Shown here in pieces: positions 8,211 to 16,301 of a DNA stretch of 64,000 nucleotides (positions are counted from its first letter, which is position 1; every line of letters starts with the position of its first letter). A model generated the notes under the pieces. The model did no database searches. It worked only from the letters and a program-made list of their open reading frames with translations, and was not told where the DNA came from. Source of the stretch: Oscillospiraceae bacterium (GTDB lineage: Bacteria > Bacillota > Clostridia > Oscillospirales > Oscillospiraceae); contig JAFVXA010000034.1 of NCBI GenBank assembly GCA_017501355.1, positions 22,932 to 86,931 of the forward strand, given 5' to 3'. The position numbers and the translations under genes were made by a program.

Positions 8211-8234
8211 AAAAGGGGGCGCCGAAGCGCCCCC
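8211..8234 (-). terminator. Terminator of the AI-2E family gene
   Basis: GGGGGCGC, tetraloop, GCGCCCCC, followed on the minus strand by TTTTTGTAATTATTTT. Confidence 0.9.
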
Positions 8235-8247
8235 GCAGCGGATCTGT

Positions 8248-9486
8248 TTACTCCTGCGTTTTGTTTTCCTCTGCAGGGCGCTCCTCTCCCGAGAGAAGCT
8301 TTTCCCCGTAATCCTCCAACTCGGTGGAAAACCCCTTTTTCTCCAGCGAGGTCCGCACAAGGGTGGTGTAGAGACTGTAGATGCAGGCAAAGACAGGCAC
8401 ACCGAAGAACATACCTGCCACGCCGAAGAAGCTGCCGCCCACAAGGATCGCCGCAATGACCCAGAAGCTGGAAAGACCCGTGGAGTCGCCCAGAATCTTG
8501 GGACCGAGAATGTTGCCGTCAAACTGCTGCAGCACCAGGATCATCGCAATGAAGCTCAGACACTTCAGCGGGTCTACCAGCAGGATCAGCAGCGCACAGG
8601 GGATCGCACCGAGGAAGGGACCGAAGAAGGGGATCACGTTCGTCACGCCCACGATCACCGCCACCAACGGTGCATAGGGCATTTTCAACAGCAGACAAGC
8701 GCCGAGACACAGTACGCCGATGATGGCGGAGTCCAGAAGCTTGCCGCGGATGAAGCCGCTGAAAATATGATCCGCGCGGCGCACAGCGGCAAGGATGGCA
8801 GTCTCCCGCTCCTGCGCGAAAAACGCCTTCAGCGCGCGGCGACCGCCTGCGCTCCAGCTCTCCTTGGAAAAGAGCAGATACACCGACACGATCACGCCCA
8901 CGATCAGATCCATGGCGAAGCTGGCAACGCTCCAGACACCACCCGCAGCGGCAGCCACAAGGCTCTGCGCCCCGGGAAGCAGGGTATCCTTTACCCAGCC
9001 TTCAAACATGGCGTAATAGTTCTGAATATTCTCCTCCACCGCGGCGGCAACGCCGGGGTTGTTTTCCAGCAGGTGCACGATCCAGCCGTAGATCTTGTTA
9101 TAATAGCTTTCCAGATTGGATGCCAGCTGGATCACGCTGGCAACCACCTGCGGCAGGATCATGCTGATGAGCACATAGCAAACTGCCGCCACGATCAGCC
9201 ATGTCAGCAGCAGGCTCATCCCGCGGATGGCAGCACCGCTGCGAACCTTTCCGCCGCTGCGCTTGATGCTCAGGCGAAGCCCTGCATCAATACCGCTGAC
9301 AATGGGCAGCAACAGATAGGCGATGAAGCAGCCGATAAGCACGGGCTGCAGCGCAGCGCAGAGACGCCCGAACAGCTCGATCAGGGTTCGACTGGCAAAA
9401 AACGTATCATAAAACACCAGAAATGCTGCCGCCGCAAAGAACAGCGAAAGGCTCATCACCACAGAGTCCTTCAGCACCTTTTTCAT
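8248..9486 (-). CDS. AI-2E family transporter
   Basis: 412-residue polytopic membrane protein of the AI-2 exporter-like (PerM/TqsA/YtvI) family. The pattern is hydrophobic helices at the N-terminus (residues 8-90), a long soluble-looking insert, then a cluster of helices from about 150 to 340 with family signatures IRGKLLDSAIIGVL and VTNVIPFFGPFLGAIPCALL. Members export small molecules or act in cell-envelope and sporulation processes (B. subtilis YtvI); the substrate is not predictable. The ATG at 9486 has AAGGAGGG upstream. Monocistronic. Confidence 0.88.
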   Translation of the reverse strand: MKKVLKDSVVMSLSLFFAAAAFLVFYDTFFASRTLIELFGRLCAALQPVLIGCFIAYLLLPIVSGIDAGLRLSIKRSGGKVRSGAAIRGMSLLLTWLIVAAVCYVLISMILPQVVASVIQLASNLESYYNKIYGWIVHLLENNPGVAAAVEENIQNYYAMFEGWVKDTLLPGAQSLVAAAAGGVWSVASFAMDLIVGVIVSVYLLFSKESWSAGGRRALKAFFAQERETAILAAVRRADHIFSGFIRGKLLDSAIIGVLCLGACLLLKMPYAPLVAVIVGVTNVIPFFGPFLGAIPCALLILLVDPLKCLSFIAMILVLQQFDGNILGPKILGDSTGLSSFWVIAAILVGGSFFGVAGMFFGVPVFACIYSLYTTLVRTSLEKKGFSTELEDYGEKLLSGEERPAEENKTQE

Positions 9487-9573
9487 ACGCAGCCCTCCTT
9501 CACACCGATTCTCTATCCATGCACACGGGCAATCGTCTCTCCCGCGCAAACATCCACGTTTATCTTAACCGAC

Positions 9574-9602
9574 TTGCGGGCGAAATGCAAGTGTGCTATA
9601 AT
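9574..9602 (+). promoter_or_regulatory. Sigma-A promoter of the lipid kinase gene
   Basis: TTGCGG, 17 bases, TATAAT, 75 bases before the ATG at 9678. Confidence 0.6.
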
Positions 9603-9677
9603 CGTCGCGGATATTCCCCCATAGAACAGGATATCCGTTTATGCATATTTCCACCCCCGACGAAAGGAGTCTTTCTC

Positions 9678-10586
9678 ATGGAGAAAAAATTGCTGCTGAT
9701 CGCAAACCCCAGAGCCGGACGCGGCAAGCACTCTGCCGCTCTCTTTGATGCCGTCTGGGCATTTTCCAAAGCGGGCTATCTGGTTTCCGTCCGCAAGCCC
9801 GAGCATTACGGGGACATCACCCGCATCGCCGCGGAATTTGGCGACAGGTTCGATCTCATCGTCTGCTGCGGCGGCGACGGCACCCTCAGCAGCACCATCA
9901 GCGGTGTCATGCAGCTGCCCTCTCCCCGTCCTCCCATCGGCTATCTCCCCGGCGGCAGCACCAATGATTTCGCGCTGAGTCTGGGACTCCCGCTGGAGAT
10001 CGAGGATGCTGCGCAGCAGGTGCTCACGGGAACGCCTCACTCGCTGGATCTCGGTCAGTTCAACGACCGTCAGTTCGTATATGTCGCCTCCTTCGGCGCG
10101 TTCACCCGCGCCTCTTACGCCGCCCCTCAGGAGATCAAAAACGCTCTCGGCTATTTCGCCTACATTCTGGAGGGGGCAAAGGATCTCGACACCCTGCGCC
10201 CCTATCACATGCAGATCGAAGCCGACGGTGAGATGTTTGAGGGGGACTATCTCTTCGGCGCGGTCAGCAACAGCACCAGCATCGGCGGCAAAATGAAGAT
10301 CTCCCAAAGCATCGTCGCCATGGATGACGGCGAGTTCGAGCTTGTCCTTGTCCCCTACATCCGCTCTCTGGAGGAGCTGCCGGGTCTGCTGATCTCTCTG
10401 CTGCATCAGGAGTTCGACCCCAACTACGTCATCGTTCGCCATGTAAAAAAGATCACCTTCCGCACCGAGGATGATATTCCATGGTCTCTGGACGGCGAAT
10501 ACGCCCCCTCCGCGCCCGAGGTCAACATCGAGATCCTGCACCACGCTTACGATCTCGTCCTGCCGGAGCACGGCGAAAATGAATAA
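9678..10586 (+). CDS. Diacylglycerol/lipid kinase (YegS/DgkB family)
   Basis: 302-residue cytoplasmic lipid kinase. NPRAGRGKH (residues 9-17) and CCGGDGTLSSTISGVM (about 70-85) are the ATP-binding and catalytic motifs of the DAGK catalytic domain, and LPGGSTNDFA follows. The C-terminal beta domain carries the SLDGE motif typical of DgkB/YegS. It probably phosphorylates diacylglycerol for phospholipid recycling; undecaprenol is a less likely alternative. ATG at 9678 after AAAGGAG. Own promoter and terminator. Confidence 0.9.
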   Translation: MEKKLLLIANPRAGRGKHSAALFDAVWAFSKAGYLVSVRKPEHYGDITRIAAEFGDRFDLIVCCGGDGTLSSTISGVMQLPSPRPPIGYLPGGSTNDFALSLGLPLEIEDAAQQVLTGTPHSLDLGQFNDRQFVYVASFGAFTRASYAAPQEIKNALGYFAYILEGAKDLDTLRPYHMQIEADGEMFEGDYLFGAVSNSTSIGGKMKISQSIVAMDDGEFELVLVPYIRSLEELPGLLISLLHQEFDPNYVIVRHVKKITFRTEDDIPWSLDGEYAPSAPEVNIEILHHAYDLVLPEHGENE

Positions 10587-10598
10587 AGTTTTCCGCAA

Positions 10599-10632
10599 AA
10601 AGAGGTCTGCCGCAACGGCAGACCTCTTTCAT
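10599..10632 (+). terminator. Terminator of the lipid kinase gene
   Basis: AAAGAGGTCTGCCG, three-base loop, CGGCAGACCTCTTT. It also lies just past the stop of the leftward gene at 10640. Confidence 0.88.
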
Positions 10633-10639
10633 CTTGTAT

Positions 10640-11653
10640 TCAATTCTGCTGTTCGGGTGCTTCTGCCGCAGCTTCCTCTGCCGCAGGCAGCTCCTCCTTC
10701 TTTTCGGGCAGGGCTGCATGGTTTGCCATGAAGCTCAGCATATCCACGCCGCACTCCTCCGCAGACCACAGGCACACACCGTGCTCCGCGCCGGGAACGG
10801 CGATCAGCTTCTTTTCGCCACCGCAGGCTTCATAGTTCGCCTCTGCCATGGCAAAGGGTGCCATACTGTCGTCCTTGCCGTGGATCAGCAGCACGGGCAG
10901 CCCGGTCTCACGCAGGGCTGCCTGTGTGGACGCGCCCTTGAGCTTGTAGCCTGCCATGCCACGGCACCAGAAGTCGAAGAAACCCAGCAGGAACTTGCCG
11001 GGGGCGTGCGCCTTCTTCATCAGCTTCTTCACCACTGCGTAGGGAGAGGTGAACGCACCCTCGGCGATCACGCCCACCACGTTGCGGGGCAGCTTCAAGC
11101 CTGCGGTCATCAGCACGGCAGTGCCGCCCATGCCAACGCCGTGGAGATAGGTGGGGACATCCTCTCCGTGGAGTTTGTTCATGCACTCCACCCAGAGCTT
11201 GCAGTCATAGCGCTCCCGGGCGCCAAAGCAGATGTACTTACCCATACTGTCGCCATGGGCGCGCTGATCTGCCAGCAGCACATCGAAGCCCTGCTCATGG
11301 TATTTCCGCAGTACCCCCGCGAAGCTCACAACGCCGGGAACGCGGTAATCGTGCATCAGCACCACGCGTCCCTTGCTCTCGCCGCAAGCCGGGAGATACC
11401 AGCCGTTGAGACGGATCTTGTCACGGGTGAGAATGTAAAGCTGCTCCTTCTCCTGCGCGTCAAACCACGCGATCTCTTCCTTCACGCGGTCTGCATAGGG
11501 CTGCCACTTCTCTTCCTTCAGAACGTTTTCCACCGTACCCTTGCTGTTTTTGTATGCCAGACGGAAAAACAGCACATAGGTGATCACGCAGAAAAACACG
11601 ATGACATACATCACCCAAAGGAAGATGCCGAAAAACATCTCAAAATTGCTCAT
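10640..11653 (-). CDS. Membrane-anchored alpha/beta hydrolase lacking the nucleophile Ser
   Basis: 337 residues: one N-terminal membrane helix (residues 8-32), then an alpha/beta-hydrolase domain and an acidic Ala/Glu tail. Strand-turn motifs VVLMHDYR, VLLADQRAHGDS, LLIHGKDDSMAP (acid) and PGAEHGV (His) are all in place. The nucleophile elbow, however, reads HGVGMGG, with Gly174 (codon GGC, 11134-11132) where GxSxG hydrolases have Ser. It may therefore be inactive as a hydrolase. The ATG at 11653 overlaps the stop of the upstream lipoprotein gene (ATGA), so the pair is translationally coupled. Confidence 0.85.
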   Translation of the reverse strand: MSNFEMFFGIFLWVMYVIVFFCVITYVLFFRLAYKNSKGTVENVLKEEKWQPYADRVKEEIAWFDAQEKEQLYILTRDKIRLNGWYLPACGESKGRVVLMHDYRVPGVVSFAGVLRKYHEQGFDVLLADQRAHGDSMGKYICFGARERYDCKLWVECMNKLHGEDVPTYLHGVGMGGTAVLMTAGLKLPRNVVGVIAEGAFTSPYAVVKKLMKKAHAPGKFLLGFFDFWCRGMAGYKLKGASTQAALRETGLPVLLIHGKDDSMAPFAMAEANYEACGGEKKLIAVPGAEHGVCLWSAEECGVDMLSFMANHAALPEKKEELPAAEEAAAEAPEQQN

Positions 11654-12555
11654 CCCAATTCCTCCCACATGGCGAGATCTCTCATCGCCGCAATTTCTTC
11701 TTCGCTCACTGCCGCAAAGCTGCCGCAGCTATATTGCTTCAGCAGTTCCCTGCCTGCGTCGGTCTCTGCCGCCGCCCAAAAGGCACGGCGCAGCGCGTCA
11801 CGCCCCCGCTCACTTTGCAGTGCCTGTGCTGCCGGGGACAGCACCACCGTTCCCTCATACAGCGCCGCGTTTTCCGTCAGCGCCCAGAAGTCCTCTGCAT
11901 TCTCCGCATCCTCCGCGCGGATGATCGCCGCGTCCACTTCGCCCAGCTGCGCCGCTGCAAGCAGCTCTTCCGCTGCTGCGTAGCCGCGGTATTCCTCTAT
12001 GGTACAGCCCGCGCTTTCGTGGAGCAGCTGCCGCGCCGCCGCGAGGGCAACGCTGTCACCCTCCACCGCGCCGATGCGCGCACGGCTCCATTCCTCTGCC
12101 GTCAGCGGCGTGGTCTTTGTGCGCCACGCCAGCTGCTTTCCGTATTCGCTTCCCCCTGCGATCAGCAGTGCACAGGAGGGCTCCTCCTCGTTTCGGCTGA
12201 GCGCCAGCAGCACCTCGCCCTGTTCCACCAGAGCGCCGCCGAGCCCCAGCATACCCAGTGTCACGCCGCCGCTGCCCAGTGCGTCTATTGTCGCGGCATC
12301 CACGCGGCTGAATGTCACCTGCACGGCGCCGACCTCTACGCCCTCTGCCGCGAGCGTCTGCTGCAGCGCCGCGCCGAAGGCGTTTGCCGCCGCAGGGAAT
12401 CCGCTGCCGCTGCCCGCAGGGGCGCTGCACTCCAGCGTCAGGCTTTCCAATATGATCGGTTCATTCTGCGGCAGCGGCGCGTCGGGGCTTTCTTCCCCGC
12501 CGCAGGCACAAAGCAGCAGTATCATCGCAAGCAGCCACGCCGAAAGTCGTTTCAT
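11650..12555 (-). CDS. Substrate-binding-like lipoprotein
   Basis: 301-residue lipoprotein with signal peptide and lipobox LCAC near residue 18. The mature part resembles phosphate/phosphonate (PhnD/SsuA) or TAXI-type solute-binding proteins, with a first lobe LTLECSAPAGSGSGFPAAAN and a hinge-like segment IGAVEGDSVALAAARQLLHE. No permease or ATPase gene is adjacent, so a sensing or orphan binding role is possible. First gene of a two-gene operon with the alpha/beta hydrolase, four bases of overlap. The ATG at 12555 has GGGAGGAT upstream. Confidence 0.65.
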   Translation of the reverse strand: MKRLSAWLLAMILLLCACGGEESPDAPLPQNEPIILESLTLECSAPAGSGSGFPAAANAFGAALQQTLAAEGVEVGAVQVTFSRVDAATIDALGSGGVTLGMLGLGGALVEQGEVLLALSRNEEEPSCALLIAGGSEYGKQLAWRTKTTPLTAEEWSRARIGAVEGDSVALAAARQLLHESAGCTIEEYRGYAAAEELLAAAQLGEVDAAIIRAEDAENAEDFWALTENAALYEGTVVLSPAAQALQSERGRDALRRAFWAAAETDAGRELLKQYSCGSFAAVSEEEIAAMRDLAMWEELG

Positions 12556-12599
12556 GCCGATCCTCCCGTGATTTTTCGGTGGACAATTCTGCCCCCGTT

Positions 12600-12638
12600 T
12601 GGTACACTTTTTGTAGAAAAACTATTGCAAGTGTACCA
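12600..12638. promoter_or_regulatory. Perfect 10-bp inverted repeat in a divergent promoter region
   Basis: TGGTACACTT (12600-12609) and its exact complement AAGTGTACCA (12629-12638) are spaced 19 bases apart between the lipoprotein gene and the cupin gene. A weak rightward promoter (TTGTAG, 17 bases, TACCAT) spans the gap. The geometry fits a dimeric repressor site; the regulator is unknown. Confidence 0.5.
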
Positions 12639-12693
12639 TTATTCCACGGGGCACGCAAGCGTTTCCTTTTTGTCAATCAACGGAGGTAGCAAA

Positions 12694-13041
12694 ATGATCA
12701 AAAAAGCCACGGATATCGAAGCTGTCGTCAAAGCCGAAATGCTCGGCGGCAAGGGCGAGGTGGTATTCCATCACCTTGCAGACAAGGAACAGCTCCTTGA
12801 CCACGCCCGCCTGTTCAGCATTCTCACGCTGGAAAAGGGCTGCGGCATCGGTTATCACACCCATACGGGCGAGCGCGAGTTCTTCTATGTTCTGCAGGGC
12901 ACGCCCACGGTCAATGACAACGGCACGGAGTATGTGCTCCACCCCGGTGACAGCGCCATGACGGAGATCGGCGGCGGTCACAGCATCGAAAACCACGCGG
13001 AGGAAACCGCCAAAGTGCTGGCACTGATCATGCTGCAGTAA
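12694..13041 (+). CDS. Cupin-domain protein
   Basis: 115-residue single-domain cupin. The metal-binding motif 1 is seen as GIGYHTHTGEREFFYVLQG (two His and a Glu) and motif 2 as HPGDSAMTEIGGGHSIEN (His). Small cupins act as isomerases, dioxygenases or sugar-binding proteins; nothing decides between these. ATG at 12694 with CGGAGGT nine bases upstream. Fourteen bases separate it from the aldo/keto reductase, so they are co-transcribed. Confidence 0.85.
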   Translation: MIKKATDIEAVVKAEMLGGKGEVVFHHLADKEQLLDHARLFSILTLEKGCGIGYHTHTGEREFFYVLQGTPTVNDNGTEYVLHPGDSAMTEIGGGHSIENHAEETAKVLALIMLQ

Positions 13042-13055
13042 GCGGAGGACAAGCA

Positions 13056-14186
13056 ATGCTGTATCACGATTTTCAGGAATGCAAGCTCTCCGCCCTCGGT
13101 CTTGGCTGTATGCGCCTGCCTGTGGTGAACGGAGAGGATAACCGCATCGACCAGAACAGGCTGAATGAAATGGTGGATGAAGCCCTTTCCCTTGGCATCA
13201 ATTATTTTGACACCGCTTATCTCTATCACGGCGGCAGCTCCGAGCCCGCCGTGGGCGAAGCGCTGCGCCGCCACCCGAGAGAGAGTTACTTCCTTGCCAC
13301 CAAGTTCCCCAGCTTCAAGCCCGAGTTCTTTGAGACGAAGGAAGAGATCTTCGAGGAGCAGCTTCGCCGCTGCGGGGTGGATTACTTTGATTTCTATCTC
13401 TGCCACAATGTTGCGGAGAAGAATGTGGACGATTTCCTCAGCGAGGAACATGGTTTGATCCCCTATTTGCTGGAGCAGAAGCGTCTCGGGCGCATCCGTC
13501 ATCTGGGCTTTTCCACCCACGGCAGTCTTGACATGATGCGCCGTTTCCTGCGGGAAACCGAAGGGCAGATGGAGTTCTGCCAGATCCAGCTGAACTGGCT
13601 GGACTGGAGCTATCAGAACGCATGGGAAAAGGTGGATATTCTGAACGAATTTGGTCTGCCCATCTGGGTGATGGAGCCCGTTCGCGGCGGCAGACTGGCA
13701 AAGCTCAGCGATGCCCACAGCGCTGCCCTTGCCGCGCTCCGTCCCGATGAGAGTATCCCCGGCTGGTGCTTCCGCTTCCTGCAGTCTGTCCCCGGCGTGA
13801 CCATGGTGCTCTCGGGTATGTCCAATATGGAGCAGCTGCAGGAAAATGCACGCATCTGGTCCGACACCAGACCCCTCAGCGCCGAAGAGAACGCTGCGCT
13901 CCTTGCCATCGGTGCGGAGATGGAGCAGAGCATGGAAGCCCCCTGCACCGCCTGCCGCTACTGCGTGGAGGGCTGCCCCAAGGGCTTGGATATTCCGGCG
14001 CTGCTGAAGCTCTACAACGAAAACTGTCTCAGCGGTGAACGGGTCAGCGACGGGGCAAGAAACGAGATCCCCGCCTTCCGCGGTCCGCAGGACTGCATTG
14101 CCTGCCGCCACTGCGAAGCCGTCTGTCCCCAGCAGATCCGCATTGCGGGCGTGATGGCTGATTTTGCGAAAAAGCTGCACGGATAA
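13056..14186 (+). CDS. Aldo/keto reductase with C-terminal ferredoxin domain
   Basis: 376 residues. The N-terminal 280 residues are an aldo/keto reductase barrel (LGCMRLP; GINYFDTAYLYHGGSSE with the catalytic Asp and Tyr; HLGFSTHG). The last 80 residues carry two 4Fe-4S cysteine sets, CTACRYCVEGCPKGLDIP and CIACRHCEAVCPQQIRI. This fusion is common in anaerobes and suggests electron exchange with ferredoxin-like partners. ATG at 13056 after CGGAGG, directly downstream of the cupin gene. Physiological substrate unknown. Confidence 0.92.
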   Translation: MLYHDFQECKLSALGLGCMRLPVVNGEDNRIDQNRLNEMVDEALSLGINYFDTAYLYHGGSSEPAVGEALRRHPRESYFLATKFPSFKPEFFETKEEIFEEQLRRCGVDYFDFYLCHNVAEKNVDDFLSEEHGLIPYLLEQKRLGRIRHLGFSTHGSLDMMRRFLRETEGQMEFCQIQLNWLDWSYQNAWEKVDILNEFGLPIWVMEPVRGGRLAKLSDAHSAALAALRPDESIPGWCFRFLQSVPGVTMVLSGMSNMEQLQENARIWSDTRPLSAEENAALLAIGAEMEQSMEAPCTACRYCVEGCPKGLDIPALLKLYNENCLSGERVSDGARNEIPAFRGPQDCIACRHCEAVCPQQIRIAGVMADFAKKLHG

Positions 14187-14223
14187 GCCCCTCTGCATAC
14201 TATAAGAAAGAAGGAGAATTGTC

Positions 14224-14931
14224 ATGCAGGAACTGCTCCACGGCGCGGCAAGCGTTTGCCTCTACATACTGCCCGCCGCCGCTGTGATGCTCACGGCGCG
14301 TTGGCTTCTGAAAATCCCGGATGAGCTGTTCCGCAAGATCCTCCACTTCATCCTGCTGGGCATTTACATCCCCTTCCTGTTTGCCTTTGAGACCTGGTGG
14401 ATCTCCGCCGCCTTCGCCGCCGCACTGATGCTCGTCATTTACCCCTGTCTTGCGCTGGCAGGACGACTGCCCGCCTTTTCCTCCTTCGTCAACGAACGCA
14501 AAACGGGCGAGTTCAAGAACAGCATGGTGCTGGCGCTGTCCATGATCGTGATCAGTATCTGCATCTGCTGGGGCTGGCTGGGCGACCGCTGGCTGGTGCT
14601 TGCCGCCGTCTACGCATGGGGCGTGGGCGATGCCTTTGCCGCCCTTGTGGGCAAGCGCTTCGGCAAGCACAAAATTCATCTGCGCTTTGCCGATCACCAC
14701 AAGAGCGTGGAGGGCTCTGCCGCCATGTTCCTCTGCTCGGTGGCATCCGTTTTCACGGTGCTGCTCCTGCGCGGCGGGCTCGGCACGGGGAGTGCCCTGC
14801 TCATCGCCACGACTGCGGCAGCGGTGACCACCGCAGTGGAGCTTTGTACCACCGGCGGCTACGACACCGTCACCTGCCCCACCGCAGCCATGCTGGTCAT
14901 TCTGCCGCTGGTGCAGCTTTTGGGGAGGTAA
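14224..14931 (+). CDS. Dolichol/phytol kinase-like CTP-dependent membrane kinase
   Basis: 235 residues with about seven membrane helices. FRKILHF near residue 37 and GVGDAFAALVGKRFGKHK plus KSVEGSAAMF (residues 135-170) are the conserved segments of the dolichol kinase/phosphatidate cytidylyltransferase-like family (SEC59, VTE5). It likely phosphorylates a polyprenol or lipid alcohol with CTP. ATG at 14224 follows AAGGAG. It probably continues the cupin-AKR transcript (37-base gap) and overlaps the ribosome site of the next gene. Confidence 0.75.
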   Translation: MQELLHGAASVCLYILPAAAVMLTARWLLKIPDELFRKILHFILLGIYIPFLFAFETWWISAAFAAALMLVIYPCLALAGRLPAFSSFVNERKTGEFKNSMVLALSMIVISICICWGWLGDRWLVLAAVYAWGVGDAFAALVGKRFGKHKIHLRFADHHKSVEGSAAMFLCSVASVFTVLLLRGGLGTGSALLIATTAAAVTTAVELCTTGGYDTVTCPTAAMLVILPLVQLLGR

Positions 14932-14935
14932 CGTT

Positions 14936-15562
14936 ATGTCCAACAAAAAATCCGGCTCCCGCACGCTGCTGCTGTCCGTGCTGATGAGCGCCCCCGGTCC
15001 TCTTGTGATGGGGCTTGCGCTGATCGGCGGACGCAGCTCTACCCAAATCGCGGATTTTGTCCGCAGAAGCGCGGAGCTGCTGGGCATCATCCTGTCCTAT
15101 CTCGTCTATCGCATTACAGCACAGGATGAATACTGCAGTGAGGAACGACGCGTGCGTCTTGAGCGCCGCTCCAACGCCTTTGTGGGCGCAATGATGTGTC
15201 TCGGCGGCACTTTGATGGTGATCCTGTCCCTTGCAGGCGGTGCGGAGAATAAGGGCAACGTGATCCCCGCCCTCGCCATCGCGGTAATGGGCGTGATCGC
15301 AAACACCCTCTTCTGGCGAAAATATGCCCATTTGAACCGCGCAGAGCCCAACGCCATTCTGGCGGTGCAGGCAAGACTCTACCGTGCCAAAAGCCTTGTG
15401 GATGGCTGCGTCACGGCGGCGCTGCTCGCCGTGGTCATTGCTCCCGCCTCTCCGATTTCGGCATGGCTGGATCTGATCGGCTCCATCATCGTGGCACTGT
15501 ATCTCGTCCGCTGCGGCTGGCACACCGTTCAGGAAAACACGAACCATCCCCGCAAAGCGTAA
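14936..15562 (+). CDS. Cation-efflux-like membrane protein without C-terminal domain
   Basis: 208 residues with six predicted membrane helices, resembling only the membrane part of cation diffusion facilitators (helix 2 STQIADFVRRSAELLGII; helix 5 KSLVDGCVTAALLAVV). The usual cytoplasmic metal-sensing domain is absent. The HxxxD/DxxxD zinc-site pairs are not clearly kept either, so a transport role for divalent cations is tentative. ATG at 14936 lies four bases after the preceding stop, with GGGGAGG upstream, so the two are translationally linked. Confidence 0.6.
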   Translation: MSNKKSGSRTLLLSVLMSAPGPLVMGLALIGGRSSTQIADFVRRSAELLGIILSYLVYRITAQDEYCSEERRVRLERRSNAFVGAMMCLGGTLMVILSLAGGAENKGNVIPALAIAVMGVIANTLFWRKYAHLNRAEPNAILAVQARLYRAKSLVDGCVTAALLAVVIAPASPISAWLDLIGSIIVALYLVRCGWHTVQENTNHPRKA

Positions 15563-15587
15563 AACAGAATATTGCTGTCAATAAATA

Positions 15588-15636
15588 AAGAGCTGTTGCA
15601 GAACCTTTCCTTCTGCAACAGCTCTCTTTCTTTTTG
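15588..15636. terminator. Bidirectional terminator
   Basis: AAGAGCTGTTGCAGAA and its near-complete complement around a seven-base loop, with T runs on both strands. It serves the cation-efflux-like gene and the bactofilin gene. Confidence 0.88.
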
Positions 15637-15648
15637 TTATATTGCACT

Positions 15649-16284
15649 TTAGTTCCACTTGTCGGAAGCGCCGGTCATTTCCAGCTTACCGCGCACCATA
15701 GCGCCGCTCGCCATAGACATGGTACCGGTCTTGATGTTACCCTCAAACTGAGCAGTCTTTTCCAAAGTCAGATCGTTTTTGATCTCCACATCGCCCTTCA
15801 CAGCGCCTGCGCAAACCATGCGGCTTGCGAAGATATTGCCGTTGACAGCAGAACCCTCTCCGATCTCCACGCGGTCAGTCGCGTGCACATCGCCGCAAAG
15901 CATACTGTTGTAGATCTTGAGGCTAACAGCCGTGATGTTGCCGTTGCTGCCGGAATGCAGGATCACATTGCCGCCGGAGACCACATCGCCGGTAAATTCG
16001 CCCGCGATCTCCAGATCACCCTCGGTCTTGATGGTACCGACGATGCAGGTGCCTGCTGCGAGGTAAGTCTTTTCATAGGATTTCTTGGGGGGATAGGGAT
16101 CGTCCAGCACAACGGCGGGAGCCACTTCTTCCTTCTTTTCCTCCGCAAGCACATCCAGCTTGTTGAGCGTTTCTTCCGCTGCCGCAACAGGCTCCGCTGC
16201 CTTAACAGGCTCGGACTCGGCGGTGGGTTCCTTGCCTACACCGAACATCTCATACATCGCCTGATTCAAGTTGTTCATTCCCAT
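15649..16284 (-). CDS. Bactofilin (polymer-forming cytoskeletal protein)
   Basis: 211 residues. A disordered, Glu/Ala-rich N-terminal region (1-70) precedes a right-handed beta-helix of about 120 residues with the repeating pattern seen as GTCIVGTIKTEGDLEIAGEF and GDVHATDRVEIGEGSAVNG. This is the bactofilin core, which polymerises without nucleotide and scaffolds cell-wall enzymes. It is preceded by the polysaccharide deacetylase gene (17-base gap), a sensible partner for wall remodelling. ATG at 16284 with GGAGG nine bases upstream. Confidence 0.9.
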   Translation of the reverse strand: MGMNNLNQAMYEMFGVGKEPTAESEPVKAAEPVAAAEETLNKLDVLAEEKKEEVAPAVVLDDPYPPKKSYEKTYLAAGTCIVGTIKTEGDLEIAGEFTGDVVSGGNVILHSGSNGNITAVSLKIYNSMLCGDVHATDRVEIGEGSAVNGNIFASRMVCAGAVKGDVEIKNDLTLEKTAQFEGNIKTGTMSMASGAMVRGKLEMTGASDKWN

Positions 16285-16301
16285 TTTCTATTTCCTCCGA
16301 T

